Assembly: GCA_030750865.1 (NCBI GenBank)
Contig: JASMHE010000005.1
Coordinates: 1-53,219, forward strand
DNA from: Alphaproteobacteria bacterium
Lineage (GTDB): Bacteria > Pseudomonadota > Alphaproteobacteria > Micavibrionales > Micavibrionaceae
Direction: 5' to 3'
DNA length: 53,219 nucleotides
The translations under genes and the position numbers were made by a program. The notes below the pieces were generated by a model that saw only the letters and a program-made list of their open reading frames with translations, made no database searches and was not told where the DNA came from. Positions 17,755 to 28,149 of this stretch are shown in pieces. How positions within the stretch are numbered: the first letter of the stretch is position 1; every line of letters starts with the position of its first letter.

Positions 17755-18969
17755 ATGATTTTTCCATTTAAACCAAAATCAGGGCGTAAGGATAAAAAGA
17801 CCTACATCGCACTCTATAATCAGGGTGGCGGTATGCGGGGACTTATTCCCGCGCATATCATGACGCATATTGAAACCCAGACAGGTCTGCGTATGGCCGA
17901 CATGGTTGATATCTTCGCAGGGCCGTCAACAGCGTCCATTCTGAACGCCGCACTTGTTCGCCCCAGCCGCCATCATAGAAACCGCCCGATGTTCCGGGCG
18001 CGCAATCTGGTCCGTTTCTATGAAAGTAACGGCCTGAAAATCTTCCCGCCGGATCGATTTCGTTCGTTCCGTGGCATCATTCATGACTTTAACAACCGCA
18101 CGCTTCGCCTCGGGCAGTTAAATGCCATCATGCGTCACGGTCATTACGACCCGAAAAACCTGAAATTCGCACTCAAGAAACTGCTCGGCAATACGTCATT
18201 GCAGGATACGCTCAGTTCCATTGTCATTCCGTCTTATAATATTGATCGTGACCAGCTGGCGATCGCGCGTGAAAATGACGAAGGCGATCAAAGCCCTGCC
18301 CCAACCAAAAACAATTTTATGGATCAGGGCGGTCACGCCATCTGGTTCAAAAATATCATCACAGAACACGGATTACTGCCGACGAAGAAGCCCATACCGG
18401 ATGTGCTGTTATATGATGCCGTCATGTCAAGCTGCGCCGCACCGACCTTCTTCCCGTGCTATCACATGACCATGCCGCGCGAGAACGGCGCGGGCCTGCA
18501 AAATTATGCCATGATTGACGGACAGATATTCGACAATGCCTGTATCAGTTACCTCGGCGCAATACGCCGTCATATCCCGAAAGATGCCGACCTGATTATG
18601 ATTGTCCTCGGCACGGGATACACAAATTACTCCATCAAAGGCGAAGATTGGAACCGCTACGGCTCGCTCGGGATTGTCGATCCTGTCAATGACTTCCCGC
18701 TGATCAACATCTTCTTCCACGCTTCGGAATCCGCCTTAATGGACAGTTTCGAAGAAGAAATCGGAGACAACCTCTTCCTGTTCAACAAATCAATGCGGGC
18801 CTTCACAGAAGCTCAGCAGGAAACACTGCCCAGCCAGCAAATTGATGATGCGAGCCCCGAAAATCTGAAAAAATTACAGCAATTTGCAGATGCCATTGTC
18901 TATGACAACAAGGCGCAGTTTGACATGATGTGCGACATCCTCGTCAAAAACCACAACGCCAATCAATAA
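17755..18969 (+). CDS. Patatin-like phospholipase family protein
   Basis: The 404-residue product has the patatin hydrolase layout. The oxyanion-hole glycines are GGGMRG (residues 24-29), the nucleophile elbow is GPSTA with S58, and the catalytic Asp is D255 in MIDGQIFDNA. The last Gly of the usual GxSxG is replaced by Ala. Family members cleave acyl esters of phospholipids or act as lipid acyl hydrolases; the substrate is unknown. There is no signal peptide or clear membrane segment, so it is probably cytoplasmic or membrane-associated. The start has no strong Shine-Dalgarno. It lies 92 bp after the small-RNA terminator. Confidence 0.87.
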   Translation: MIFPFKPKSGRKDKKTYIALYNQGGGMRGLIPAHIMTHIETQTGLRMADMVDIFAGPSTASILNAALVRPSRHHRNRPMFRARNLVRFYESNGLKIFPPDRFRSFRGIIHDFNNRTLRLGQLNAIMRHGHYDPKNLKFALKKLLGNTSLQDTLSSIVIPSYNIDRDQLAIARENDEGDQSPAPTKNNFMDQGGHAIWFKNIITEHGLLPTKKPIPDVLLYDAVMSSCAAPTFFPCYHMTMPRENGAGLQNYAMIDGQIFDNACISYLGAIRRHIPKDADLIMIVLGTGYTNYSIKGEDWNRYGSLGIVDPVNDFPLINIFFHASESALMDSFEEEIGDNLFLFNKSMRAFTEAQQETLPSQQIDDASPENLKKLQQFADAIVYDNKAQFDMMCDILVKNHNANQ

Positions 18970-18989
18970 TAACTCCATGACGAAAAGAA

Positions 18990-19022
18990 AACGCCGCCTG
19001 CCTACAGGGCAAGACGGCGCAA
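18990..19022. terminator. Shared hairpin between patatin and aminotransferase genes
   Basis: An imperfect hairpin with arms CGCCG and CGGCG and an inner CC/GG pairing lies between the convergent patatin-like and aspartate aminotransferase genes. There is an A-rich stretch on the left side. It could terminate transcription from both directions, but the U tract for the plus strand is poor. Confidence 0.4.
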
Positions 19023-19056
19023 TTCGTATCTATATGTAATATATATGCCTATTATA

Positions 19057-20286
<1,230 letters not shown>

Positions 20287-20340
20287 CTATACTGTTGCGA
20301 TGCCCCTAGAAAACCACAAAACAAACGCGATGGGAATAGT

Positions 20341-21444
20341 TTAAAAGGCTTGCGCGCCAATATAATTGCGAACATCTTCGGGATCGACATCCGCACCGGA
20401 TTTAAAATCAATATGCTGGTCGGTAAACCATGCCCGCAATGGTGCAAGAAGCGGGTCTTCCAGCGCTTCGTCCATATAACGCTGTAAAACAGGAAGATGC
20501 CGCAGATAATCCCGCCGTCCTGTCATCACAGCAATTCTGATAAACTGCCCCAGTACACGGCAATGAAATTGTGTTCCCAGAACACGATACCAGTCCTGCA
20601 ATATATCAGGATCGGCAAGCCCTTCCATCTTTGCAATATACTGCGCACGCAGCGCATCACGCATGGCGCGCGGCATATAATACCGCGCATCCTCCAGTAA
20701 ATTCACAACATCATACATGACCGGACCATGCATCGCGCCCTGAAAATCAAGCACACCAAACGGCACGCCATCACCGCGCCACATCAAATTATCCGTATGG
20801 AAATCGACATGTAAAAATCCGGTCGGACAAGACGGCAATCCCGCCTCGATTTCATCCCAGACCTGTAAATAAGAATCGCGATCATTCTGTGTCACTGCGC
20901 GGCGCTGCACGGCAGGCATGTACCAATCCACAACACGAATGCGGCCGCGATGCACGTGACTGTCATAATAGTCAGGCAATAACAGATCGGCGGATGGCGA
21001 TAATGTGTTCAATTGTGCCGCCGTTTCAACGGCCTGTTCGTACAATGACGTGTCTTGCAACGTTTCATATCTGCGACGCACCGCGCAATCGCCGAAATCT
21101 TCTATCAACACAAAGCCCTGCGCTTCATCGGCCGCATAAATATCCGGCACAGCGATGTCATTCGCCTTCAAATAGGCCGCGATGCGGATGAAGTCCGATA
21201 ATTTATGACCAGCCAGCGCATGATCGTGATGATCAGGTAACGATTCCATCAATACGGCACTGCCCAGCCGCCCGTTCGTGTCTCCACCCTTGTTCTTGCC
21301 ATCCTGCGCCACGCGCCAATAACGGCGCGTTGCACAATCGCGCCCCATTAACACAGCACCATCAGCAGCACAGCCGTGACGTTCCAAAAACGCATTACGC
21401 TGCGCGGCTTGCGCATCAAACCATTTGTCAGCTGAAAATGTCAT
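20341..21444 (-). CDS. Aminoglycoside phosphotransferase-fold kinase, AmgK-like
   Basis: The 367-residue product has the APH kinase fold. The catalytic loop is FLHVDFHTDNLMW and the metal-binding Asp lies in FGVLDFQGAMHGPVMYDVVN. The N-lobe includes SAVLMESLPDH and FVLIEDFGD. The closest family I can name is AmgK, which phosphorylates N-acetylmuramate or N-acetylglucosamine in cell-wall recycling, usually with MurU. No murU or tsaE neighbour is visible here, so the substrate call is inference. It lies 66 bp upstream of aspC and 44 bp downstream of a small unknown gene on the same strand. Confidence 0.8.
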   Translation of the reverse strand: MTFSADKWFDAQAAQRNAFLERHGCAADGAVLMGRDCATRRYWRVAQDGKNKGGDTNGRLGSAVLMESLPDHHDHALAGHKLSDFIRIAAYLKANDIAVPDIYAADEAQGFVLIEDFGDCAVRRRYETLQDTSLYEQAVETAAQLNTLSPSADLLLPDYYDSHVHRGRIRVVDWYMPAVQRRAVTQNDRDSYLQVWDEIEAGLPSCPTGFLHVDFHTDNLMWRGDGVPFGVLDFQGAMHGPVMYDVVNLLEDARYYMPRAMRDALRAQYIAKMEGLADPDILQDWYRVLGTQFHCRVLGQFIRIAVMTGRRDYLRHLPVLQRYMDEALEDPLLAPLRAWFTDQHIDFKSGADVDPEDVRNYIGAQAF

Positions 21445-21488
21445 GGGGCAGAAACCATGCGATACGATGTTATAAAATTGAGATGATA

Positions 21489-21881
21489 TTATTCAGCGTC
21501 TTTTTTCGCCATGCGCATAATGGCATCAACATGGCTTTTCGACGCTTTGCTATGTCCGGTCGGGACGGAATCGTAAATCTCGCCGCCAAATTTCGAACTG
21601 CCGCCACGCAACAAGCCCAAAATCTCTTTACCAAACATTGATTCGTTCATATCCAGCGGCTTTGTCGCCTCCGGCACATCTTCTTCGGGCAGGCTTTTCT
21701 TATGCACCACACGGCCGATCGCGTGCGCCACAATGCCGGTCATGTGCGGCCGCGTCAGCCCTTGCAACAAACGAAAATCATCCATCGCCCATGCAATCAA
21801 TTTCTGACGGGCTTTGGTGACGTTTCCTTCAGATTGTTCCAATGCTTCTGCAATGCGGCGCTCTACATATTCTCGGCTCAT
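21489..21881 (-). CDS. Hypothetical protein downstream of mfd
   Basis: The 130-residue product is not one I recognise. The N-terminal 50 residues look like a helix-turn-helix-type bundle (SREYVERRIAEALEQSEGNV, then TKARQKLIAWAMDDFRLLQG), followed by a polar, probably flexible region and a basic end. There is no signal peptide. It lies between mfd and the AmgK-like kinase on the same strand with short gaps (81 and 44 bp), so it is probably in the same transcript. Confidence 0.65.
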   Translation of the reverse strand: MSREYVERRIAEALEQSEGNVTKARQKLIAWAMDDFRLLQGLTRPHMTGIVAHAIGRVVHKKSLPEEDVPEATKPLDMNESMFGKEILGLLRGGSSKFGGEIYDSVPTGHSKASKSHVDAIMRMAKKDAE

Positions 21882-21962
21882 CGGGTATCTTCCTTGTTAT
21901 TATCTCTCTCTACCCGCCATTATAGCATAGCTTTGTTAAGAAAAACATTCTTCCCGAAAATT

Positions 21963-24900
21963 TTACAACGCCGTCAGATCATTCAAAATGGAGCGCACCC
22001 CTTTGACCCGCTTGCCCGTTGTATCCCATTCACGCACAGCGACGAGTTTGTGATCCGGCCGCAACTTCACAGAGCCGAGCTTGCTTTGCATCCAGGCCAT
22101 CAAGCCGTTTACATTGGGCGGATTATTTTTATAGAACCCGATCACGGCGCCTTTCGGTCCGGCCTCGACATGCGATACGCCCGCTTTGCGGCAAAGCTGT
22201 TTAATATCGACAATCTGCATCAGATTTTCCACTTCATCGGGGATCGGTCCGAAACGGTCAATCATTTCAGCGGCAAAGGATTCGATATCCTCTTTCGTTT
22301 CCAAATCGGACAAACGGCGATACAAGCTCATCCGCACATTCAAATCCTCGACATAATGTTCGGGGATCAGCACCGATGTGCCAAGATTGATTTGCGGAGA
22401 CCAATGTTCTTCGGCTGCTGTTTCGCCCTTTTCCCAGTCCAATCCCTGACGTGCGGCGGCCACAGCTTCCTCCAGCATTTGCTGGTAAAGCTCGACACCG
22501 ACTTCTTTGATGTGACCGGATTGTTCCTCGCCCAGCAAATTCCCCGCACCGCGAATATCCATATCATGACTTGCCAGCTGAAAACCGGAGCCCAGCGTAT
22601 CCAGTGTTTCCAGCACCTCGAGCCGTTTATGCGCCTGATCGGACAGCATCTTTGTCGGCTCATAGGTCATATAGGCATATGCCCGCACTTTCGACCGTCC
22701 GATCCGCCCGCGAATTTGGTAAAGCTGTGCCAGACCGAACATATCCGCCCGATGTACAATCATTGTATTGGCGGTCGGAATATCAATGCCGCTTTCAATA
22801 ATATTCGTTGTCAGCAACACATCATATTGCCCGTCACAAAAAGCCGTCATGCGGTCTTCAAGATCGGTCGGTGCCATTTGCCCGTGCGCGGTAATGATGC
22901 TGATCTCCGGCACAAGTGTCCGCAAATGCTTTTCCAGTTCTTTCATATCCTTGATACGCGGACACACATAAAATGTCTGGCCGCCGCGATAATGTTCCCG
23001 CAAGATAGCTTCGCGGACCACCATCGGATCGTAAGGCAAGACAAATGTCCGCGTTGCCAGGCGGTCCACAGGCGGCGTAGCAATAATAGACAGATCACGC
23101 ACACCCGTTAAAGACAGCTGCAATGTCCGCGGGATCGGCGTTGCCGTTAAGGTCAGAACATGGATATCATGCTTTAAATCTTTGAGCGCTTCTTTTTGCT
23201 TCACGCCGAAACGCTGTTCTTCATCAACAATCAACAATCCCAGATGGGCGAATTTGATTGTCTTGGCAAGCAATGCATGCGTGCCGATAACGATATTCAC
23301 CGTCCCCTCGGCCAGTGCCTCGCGAACATGTTTTGCATCTTTGTCCTTTACCAGACGTGATAATTGCTCAACCCGCAAGCCTGTTCCCTGAAACCGCTCG
23401 ACAAAATTATTATAATGCTGCCGTGCCAGTAACGTGGTCGGCACAATCATGGCCACCTGCACGCCGTTCATCGCCGCCACATAGGCCGCCCGTAACGCGA
23501 TTTCTGTTTTTCCGAACCCGACATCACCACAGATCAAACGATCCATCGGCTTGGTGTTTGATAAATCTTCCAGCACATTATCAATCGAACGCAGCTGGTC
23601 TTCGGTTTCCTGATAAGGAAACTTACTGACGAACTTGTCATACATGGCCGGTTCCAAACGCAAAGCTTCGCCCTTTTGCAGCTGCCTTTGCGCCGCGATT
23701 TTCAACAGCTGATCCGCCATACGCATCAAATCTTTTTTCACGCGGGCCTTACGCGCCTGCCAGCCGCCACCGCCCAGTTTATCGAGCTGCACAGAGCCTT
23801 CATCCGTCCCGAAGCGGGACAGCACATCAATATTCTCGACCGGCACAAATAAACGGTCATCGCCGGCATAGGTGATTTTCAGGCAATCATGGAACACTTT
23901 CATGACTTCCAGCGTTTCAAGCCCGTCAAACCGGCCGATCCCGTGTTCCATATGCACAACCAGATCCCCCGGCGCCAGCGAAGACACTTCCGTCAGGAAA
24001 TTATCCGCCTTCTTGCGCTTTTGGCGACGACGCACCAGTCGGTCACCCAAAATATCCTGTTCTGTCAGAACAAGCAGATCATCGGCAATAAAGCCATGTT
24101 CCATCGTTAAAATCGCAAAACCGACTTCACGCGCATGCAAGGCTTTTAAATCATCTTTGCCATCCACATCGCGCAAATTGGCAAAGCCTGCATTTTCCAT
24201 TAACCCCTTTAATCGGGTGCGCGCGCCTTCACTATAGGCCGCGACCAGAATTTTGCGTCCATCCATACGGCTAGCCGCAATATATTCAGACAGCGCCGCA
24301 AACACATCGCCATCAGGCATCGCCCGTACATCGGAAAAATCACGCCCTTTCTGCGCGCCGAAATCAACATCATCCGATGTGGCGGCATCCGGCTTTTTAA
24401 ACGGCGACAAAAGAACCGCATCATCAGCAAGGCCGCGCCACTCCTCATCCTGAATATAAAGACGGTCAACGGGAATTGGATTGTACACAGCGCCGCTTAC
24501 GGATTCTTTTGCCCTATTCTCCTTATTGCCCTTTTTGCGTGATATAGCCGCATCTTGCAGTGATTTCCGCGCCGCATAAAAATCCTGTACATGGTTCAGG
24601 CGTTCCTGACGGGCTTGTTCGGCATGGTAATCCAGCACAATATCAGCGCCGCGCATGTAATCAAAAACAGTCTCCATATGATCCAGAAACAACGGCTGCC
24701 AATGATCCATGCCGTTATAACGGCGTCCGTCGCTAACGGCCTCGTATAACGGATCAGCATCCCGCACGACACCGAATAAATCGCGGTAATTGCGCCGGAA
24801 ACGGGCAATCGATTCATCATCAAGGAAAAATTCCGTTGCCGGATACAGCGCAAATTTCGGAATGCGTTTTTCGGTCCGCTGGCTGACCGGATCAAACAAA

Positions 24901-25502
24901 CGGATCGACTCGATTTCATCACCAAACAAATCAACACGGAACGGCTGATCATAGCCCGGTGGGAATAAATCAACGATACCGCCACGGATTGAATATTCGC
25001 CTGCCTCGCGCACCGTATCGGTTCGCATATACCCGTTTTGCTGCAGGAAATTCTGCATATGCGCCAGATCGAGCATACCGCCTTTTTGCGCAATGAACAC
25101 AGATTGCGCCAGCACCTCAGACGGGATAACCCGCTGGGTCACGGCATTCACGGTCGTCAGGACAATACGCGGCTTGCGTGCTTTTTCCTGCGCCCATGCC
25201 AGCATCGCCACAAGTGCCGCCACACGTTTTGCGACAATTTCGCTGTGCGGAGATACGCGGTCATATGGCAGACAATCCCACGCCGGGAAAACAACCACAT
25301 CCACATCAGGATCAAAAAAGGCAATCATGTCCTGCAACAACAAAACGCGACTGTCATCCAGTGCGACGTGGCACAACACGCGATCATCCGGCATCAAGGC
25401 ACGCGCCCTGTCAATCAGCACACGCGCATCTTGCCCTTCGGGCGCACCGAAAAGCGTATGATAATGATGGGTGCTTTCTGTTTCTGGCTCGGCATTAGAC
25501 AT
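21963..25502 (-). CDS. mfd: Transcription-repair coupling factor Mfd
   Basis: The 1179-residue translocase removes RNA polymerase stalled at DNA damage and recruits UvrA. The N-terminal UvrB-like region includes VVFPAWDCLPYDRVSPH. A CarD-like RNA-polymerase-binding domain follows at about residue 500 (LAPGDLVVHMEHGIGRFDGL). The RecG-like motor has Walker A GDVGFGKTEIALRA at about residue 655 and DEEQRFG near residue 760. The C-terminal TRCF domain has VEDLNVRMSLYRRLSDLETK. Length is normal. UvrB, its pathway partner, is encoded 8.3 kb away. Confidence 0.97.
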   Translation of the reverse strand: MSNAEPETESTHHYHTLFGAPEGQDARVLIDRARALMPDDRVLCHVALDDSRVLLLQDMIAFFDPDVDVVVFPAWDCLPYDRVSPHSEIVAKRVAALVAMLAWAQEKARKPRIVLTTVNAVTQRVIPSEVLAQSVFIAQKGGMLDLAHMQNFLQQNGYMRTDTVREAGEYSIRGGIVDLFPPGYDQPFRVDLFGDEIESIRLFDPVSQRTEKRIPKFALYPATEFFLDDESIARFRRNYRDLFGVVRDADPLYEAVSDGRRYNGMDHWQPLFLDHMETVFDYMRGADIVLDYHAEQARQERLNHVQDFYAARKSLQDAAISRKKGNKENRAKESVSGAVYNPIPVDRLYIQDEEWRGLADDAVLLSPFKKPDAATSDDVDFGAQKGRDFSDVRAMPDGDVFAALSEYIAASRMDGRKILVAAYSEGARTRLKGLMENAGFANLRDVDGKDDLKALHAREVGFAILTMEHGFIADDLLVLTEQDILGDRLVRRRQKRKKADNFLTEVSSLAPGDLVVHMEHGIGRFDGLETLEVMKVFHDCLKITYAGDDRLFVPVENIDVLSRFGTDEGSVQLDKLGGGGWQARKARVKKDLMRMADQLLKIAAQRQLQKGEALRLEPAMYDKFVSKFPYQETEDQLRSIDNVLEDLSNTKPMDRLICGDVGFGKTEIALRAAYVAAMNGVQVAMIVPTTLLARQHYNNFVERFQGTGLRVEQLSRLVKDKDAKHVREALAEGTVNIVIGTHALLAKTIKFAHLGLLIVDEEQRFGVKQKEALKDLKHDIHVLTLTATPIPRTLQLSLTGVRDLSIIATPPVDRLATRTFVLPYDPMVVREAILREHYRGGQTFYVCPRIKDMKELEKHLRTLVPEISIITAHGQMAPTDLEDRMTAFCDGQYDVLLTTNIIESGIDIPTANTMIVHRADMFGLAQLYQIRGRIGRSKVRAYAYMTYEPTKMLSDQAHKRLEVLETLDTLGSGFQLASHDMDIRGAGNLLGEEQSGHIKEVGVELYQQMLEEAVAAARQGLDWEKGETAAEEHWSPQINLGTSVLIPEHYVEDLNVRMSLYRRLSDLETKEDIESFAAEMIDRFGPIPDEVENLMQIVDIKQLCRKAGVSHVEAGPKGAVIGFYKNNPPNVNGLMAWMQSKLGSVKLRPDHKLVAVREWDTTGKRVKGVRSILNDLTAL

Positions 25503-25617
25503 GCGCTATATAAAGCAAAAATCAGCGGAATCTCAAGACATATATTGATTTTTTATACCAAACCATATGCACGCGCAGCACGCCCACTAGCGACATTTGC
25601 GCAAATCGCTCAAAACC

Positions 25618-25887
25618 TCAGTGTGCAGGATTAAATTGATGCGCGATGAACTTATCGAGCACGGGCGTAATCAAATTGGCCGGCACATCTTCTTTGCCTG
25701 TGTACCAGTTATACAGATCAGGGTCGCTATATTCTAAAATCGCTTCATACTGCGCGCATTCTTCATCCGAAAAGTGCGGCAGATTTTCATCGGCAAATGT
25801 TCCCATAAGCAGGTCCATTTCCCGCGTGCCGCGATGCCACGAGCGGAAAATCAAGCGTTTACGTCTGTTGACCAATTGTTCATTCAT
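25618..25887 (-). CDS. sdhE: FAD assembly factor SdhE (succinate dehydrogenase assembly factor 2)
   Basis: The product is about 89 residues from the ATG at 25887 (MNEQLVNRRKRLIFRSWHRG). It has the family RGxxE motif in HRGTREMD, followed by FSDEECAQYEAILEYSDPDL and YNWYTGKE. SdhE promotes covalent FAD attachment to SdhA. A longer reading from a GTG at 25956 adds 23 residues not seen in the family and runs almost to the divergent recG start, so the internal ATG is preferred even though no clear Shine-Dalgarno is visible. The sdhE-recG divergent pair with mfd is common in alphaproteobacteria. Confidence 0.9.
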   Translation of the reverse strand: MNEQLVNRRKRLIFRSWHRGTREMDLLMGTFADENLPHFSDEECAQYEAILEYSDPDLYNWYTGKEDVPANLITPVLDKFIAHQFNPAH

Positions 25888-25968
25888 GCGCAAAGAATAT
25901 TTATATCCGGCGCAGATGTCTATATAGTTATTCCAGTTTTTCCCGTGATAAGGCACAAATAATACAAT

Positions 25969-28053
25969 ATGCGCCCGTTTGAACTTGATAATTTATTCCG
26001 TCCGCTTTTGACGTTACCCGGTATCGGGCCACGTAACGGCAAACTTCTTGAACGTCTGGTCGGCGGGCCAAAGGTGCTGGATATGATCTGGCACAAACCT
26101 GTTGATTTCATTGATCGCCGCTACGCACCCAAAATCAACGAAGCGCAACACGGTAAAATCGCAACCATGACATTGATGGTCGATAAACATATCCCCGCCC
26201 CGCGCAGACATCTGCCGTACCGCGTTGAATGTTCGGATGACACGGGCAGCATGACCCTGATCTTTTTTCATGCGCGCAAGGATTGGTTACAAAAACAGCT
26301 GCCTGTCGGCAAAAAAGTCGTCGTCAGCGGCAAGGTCGAATTTTATCAAGGCAGGCCGCAAATGGCCCATCCCGATTCAATGGTGCCCGAAAAAGACAAA
26401 GACAGCATCACCGGATTCGAGCCTGTCTATCCCTTAACACAGGGGATCAGCAATAACGTCCTGCGCAAAGCAATGGGGCACGCCTTAAAAAGCGTGCCGC
26501 AACTCGGGGAGTGGCAAGACCCGACATTTATGACGCAACAAAAATGGCCGCGCTGGCATGATGCTGTGCAGCGGCTGCACGCACCGGAAAGCGAAGCTGA
26601 TCTGGACGCCGAACACCCCGCACGGTCGCGCCTTGCCTATGATGAGTTGCTGGCGAACCAATTAACGCTTGCGATGGTGCGCAACAGACAGCGCCATGTG
26701 CAAGGCCGCGCCTTTCAAGGGGATCAGCGCCTGCGCAACACCTTGATCGACAATCTGCCGTTTACCCTGACCGGCGCGCAGGAACGCGCCCTGAACGAGA
26801 TTTACAGCGATATGGAATCGCCGCTGCGTATGTTGCGGTTGCTGCAAGGCGATGTCGGTAGCGGGAAAACCGTTGTCGCCGCCCTTGCGATGCTGGCCGC
26901 CGTCGAAACAGGCGTACAGGCTGCCATCATGGCCCCGACCGAAATACTGGCCCGCCAGCATGCCGAAAGCCTTGCGCCGTGGCTGGATGCCGTTGGTGTG
27001 GACTATGTTATTCTGACCGGCCGCGACAAAGGCAAAGCCCGCGAAGCCATCACCGATAAAATCAGTGACGGATCGGCGCAAATCGTTATCGGCACGCACG
27101 CTTTGTTTCAGGAAAGTGTCGGCTTCCATGATCTTGGCTTTGCCGTTGTGGATGAACAGCACCGTTTTGGCGTGCATCAACGTTTGCAGCTTTCTTCCAA
27201 AGGCAAAGGGGTTGATGTGCTGGTCATGACGGCCACGCCTATTCCGCGCACACTGACCCTGACCGCCTATGGCGATATGGATGTCAGCCGCCTTGATGAA
27301 AAACCGCCCGGCCGCAAACCGATTGATACGCGCCTGATCCCGCATGAAAAAATCGACGATATGATCGATGGCATCAAACGGCAAATCGATGACGGTGCAC
27401 GCATTTACTGGGTTTGCCCGCTGGTCGAAGAATCCGAGTTCATGGATGTTGCCGCCGCGCAGGAACGCTACGAAATTCTGCAGGCCCGCTTTGGTGATCG
27501 CGTGGGCCTTGTGCACGGACGGCAAAAGCCGCAGGAAAAAGACGATATCATGTCCAGATTCGCACAAGGCGATCTGGATATTCTGGTGGCCACCACCGTC
27601 ATCGAGGTCGGCGTCAACGTGCCCGAAGCCACGATCATGGTGATTGAACATGCCGAACGGTTCGGCCTGTCGCAGTTACACCAGCTGCGCGGACGGGTCG
27701 GACGCGGCGCGGACAAATCATACTGTTTTCTGGTGTATAAAGGCCCGCTTGGCGAAACCGCCAAAGAACGTCTGGCCGTCATGCGCGACACCGAAGATGG
27801 CTTTAAAATCGCGGAAAAGGACCTCGAATTACGCGGCAGTGGCGAGATTCTCGGCACGCGGCAAAGCGGCCTGCCGACATTCAGGCTTGCCCAGCTTCCG
27901 GCACATACCACATTACTGCAAGCCGCACGTGATGATGCCCGTCTGATTATTGAAAAAGATGCACAGCTAACATCAGAACGTGGCAAAGCGTTGCGGACCC
28001 TGCTTTACCTGTTTGAACGCGATCAGGCAATCCAATATTTACGCTCCGGCTGA
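25969..28053 (+). CDS. recG: ATP-dependent DNA helicase RecG
   Basis: The 694-residue branch-migrating helicase acts on stalled forks and recombination intermediates. The N-terminal wedge/OB domain is at about residues 10-160. Walker A (GDVGSGKTVVAALAML) is at about residue 294, followed by APTEILARQHAESL, the DEQHRFG box near residue 394, and the ATPIPRTL motif. The C-terminal helicase domain ends with RGRVGRGADKSYCFLVY and LELRGSGEILGTRQSG. Length is normal. The start lies just right of sdhE, in divergent orientation. Confidence 0.97.
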   Translation: MRPFELDNLFRPLLTLPGIGPRNGKLLERLVGGPKVLDMIWHKPVDFIDRRYAPKINEAQHGKIATMTLMVDKHIPAPRRHLPYRVECSDDTGSMTLIFFHARKDWLQKQLPVGKKVVVSGKVEFYQGRPQMAHPDSMVPEKDKDSITGFEPVYPLTQGISNNVLRKAMGHALKSVPQLGEWQDPTFMTQQKWPRWHDAVQRLHAPESEADLDAEHPARSRLAYDELLANQLTLAMVRNRQRHVQGRAFQGDQRLRNTLIDNLPFTLTGAQERALNEIYSDMESPLRMLRLLQGDVGSGKTVVAALAMLAAVETGVQAAIMAPTEILARQHAESLAPWLDAVGVDYVILTGRDKGKAREAITDKISDGSAQIVIGTHALFQESVGFHDLGFAVVDEQHRFGVHQRLQLSSKGKGVDVLVMTATPIPRTLTLTAYGDMDVSRLDEKPPGRKPIDTRLIPHEKIDDMIDGIKRQIDDGARIYWVCPLVEESEFMDVAAAQERYEILQARFGDRVGLVHGRQKPQEKDDIMSRFAQGDLDILVATTVIEVGVNVPEATIMVIEHAERFGLSQLHQLRGRVGRGADKSYCFLVYKGPLGETAKERLAVMRDTEDGFKIAEKDLELRGSGEILGTRQSGLPTFRLAQLPAHTTLLQAARDDARLIIEKDAQLTSERGKALRTLLYLFERDQAIQYLRSG

Positions 28054-28068
28054 CCGTGCATTCTTTTT

Positions 28069-28097
28069 TTGATTTTTTGTCATAAATAGAGTATAGT
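28069..28097 (+). promoter_or_regulatory. Sigma-70 promoter before the 780-residue gene
   Basis: The -35 TTGATT (28069-28074) and -10 TATAGT (28092-28097) are separated by 17 bases. They lie just after the recG stop and 53 bases before the next start codon. Confidence 0.6.
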
Positions 28098-28149
28098 ACG
28101 CGCATTCTAAAAAAGAAAAACAAGCAACCAAGAATTGCGGGTGTGAAAC

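Noticed and set aside
21702-23111. A 469-residue plus-strand open frame antisense to mfd
   Set aside because: It lies wholly inside the well-supported mfd gene, starts in the neighbouring gene and is rich in His, Arg, Phe and Cys without domain motifs. Long antisense frames are common here because of codon bias.
26662-27651. A 329-residue minus-strand open frame antisense to recG
   Set aside because: It lies inside recG, is rich in His, Gly and Phe and matches nothing. It is a shadow frame.
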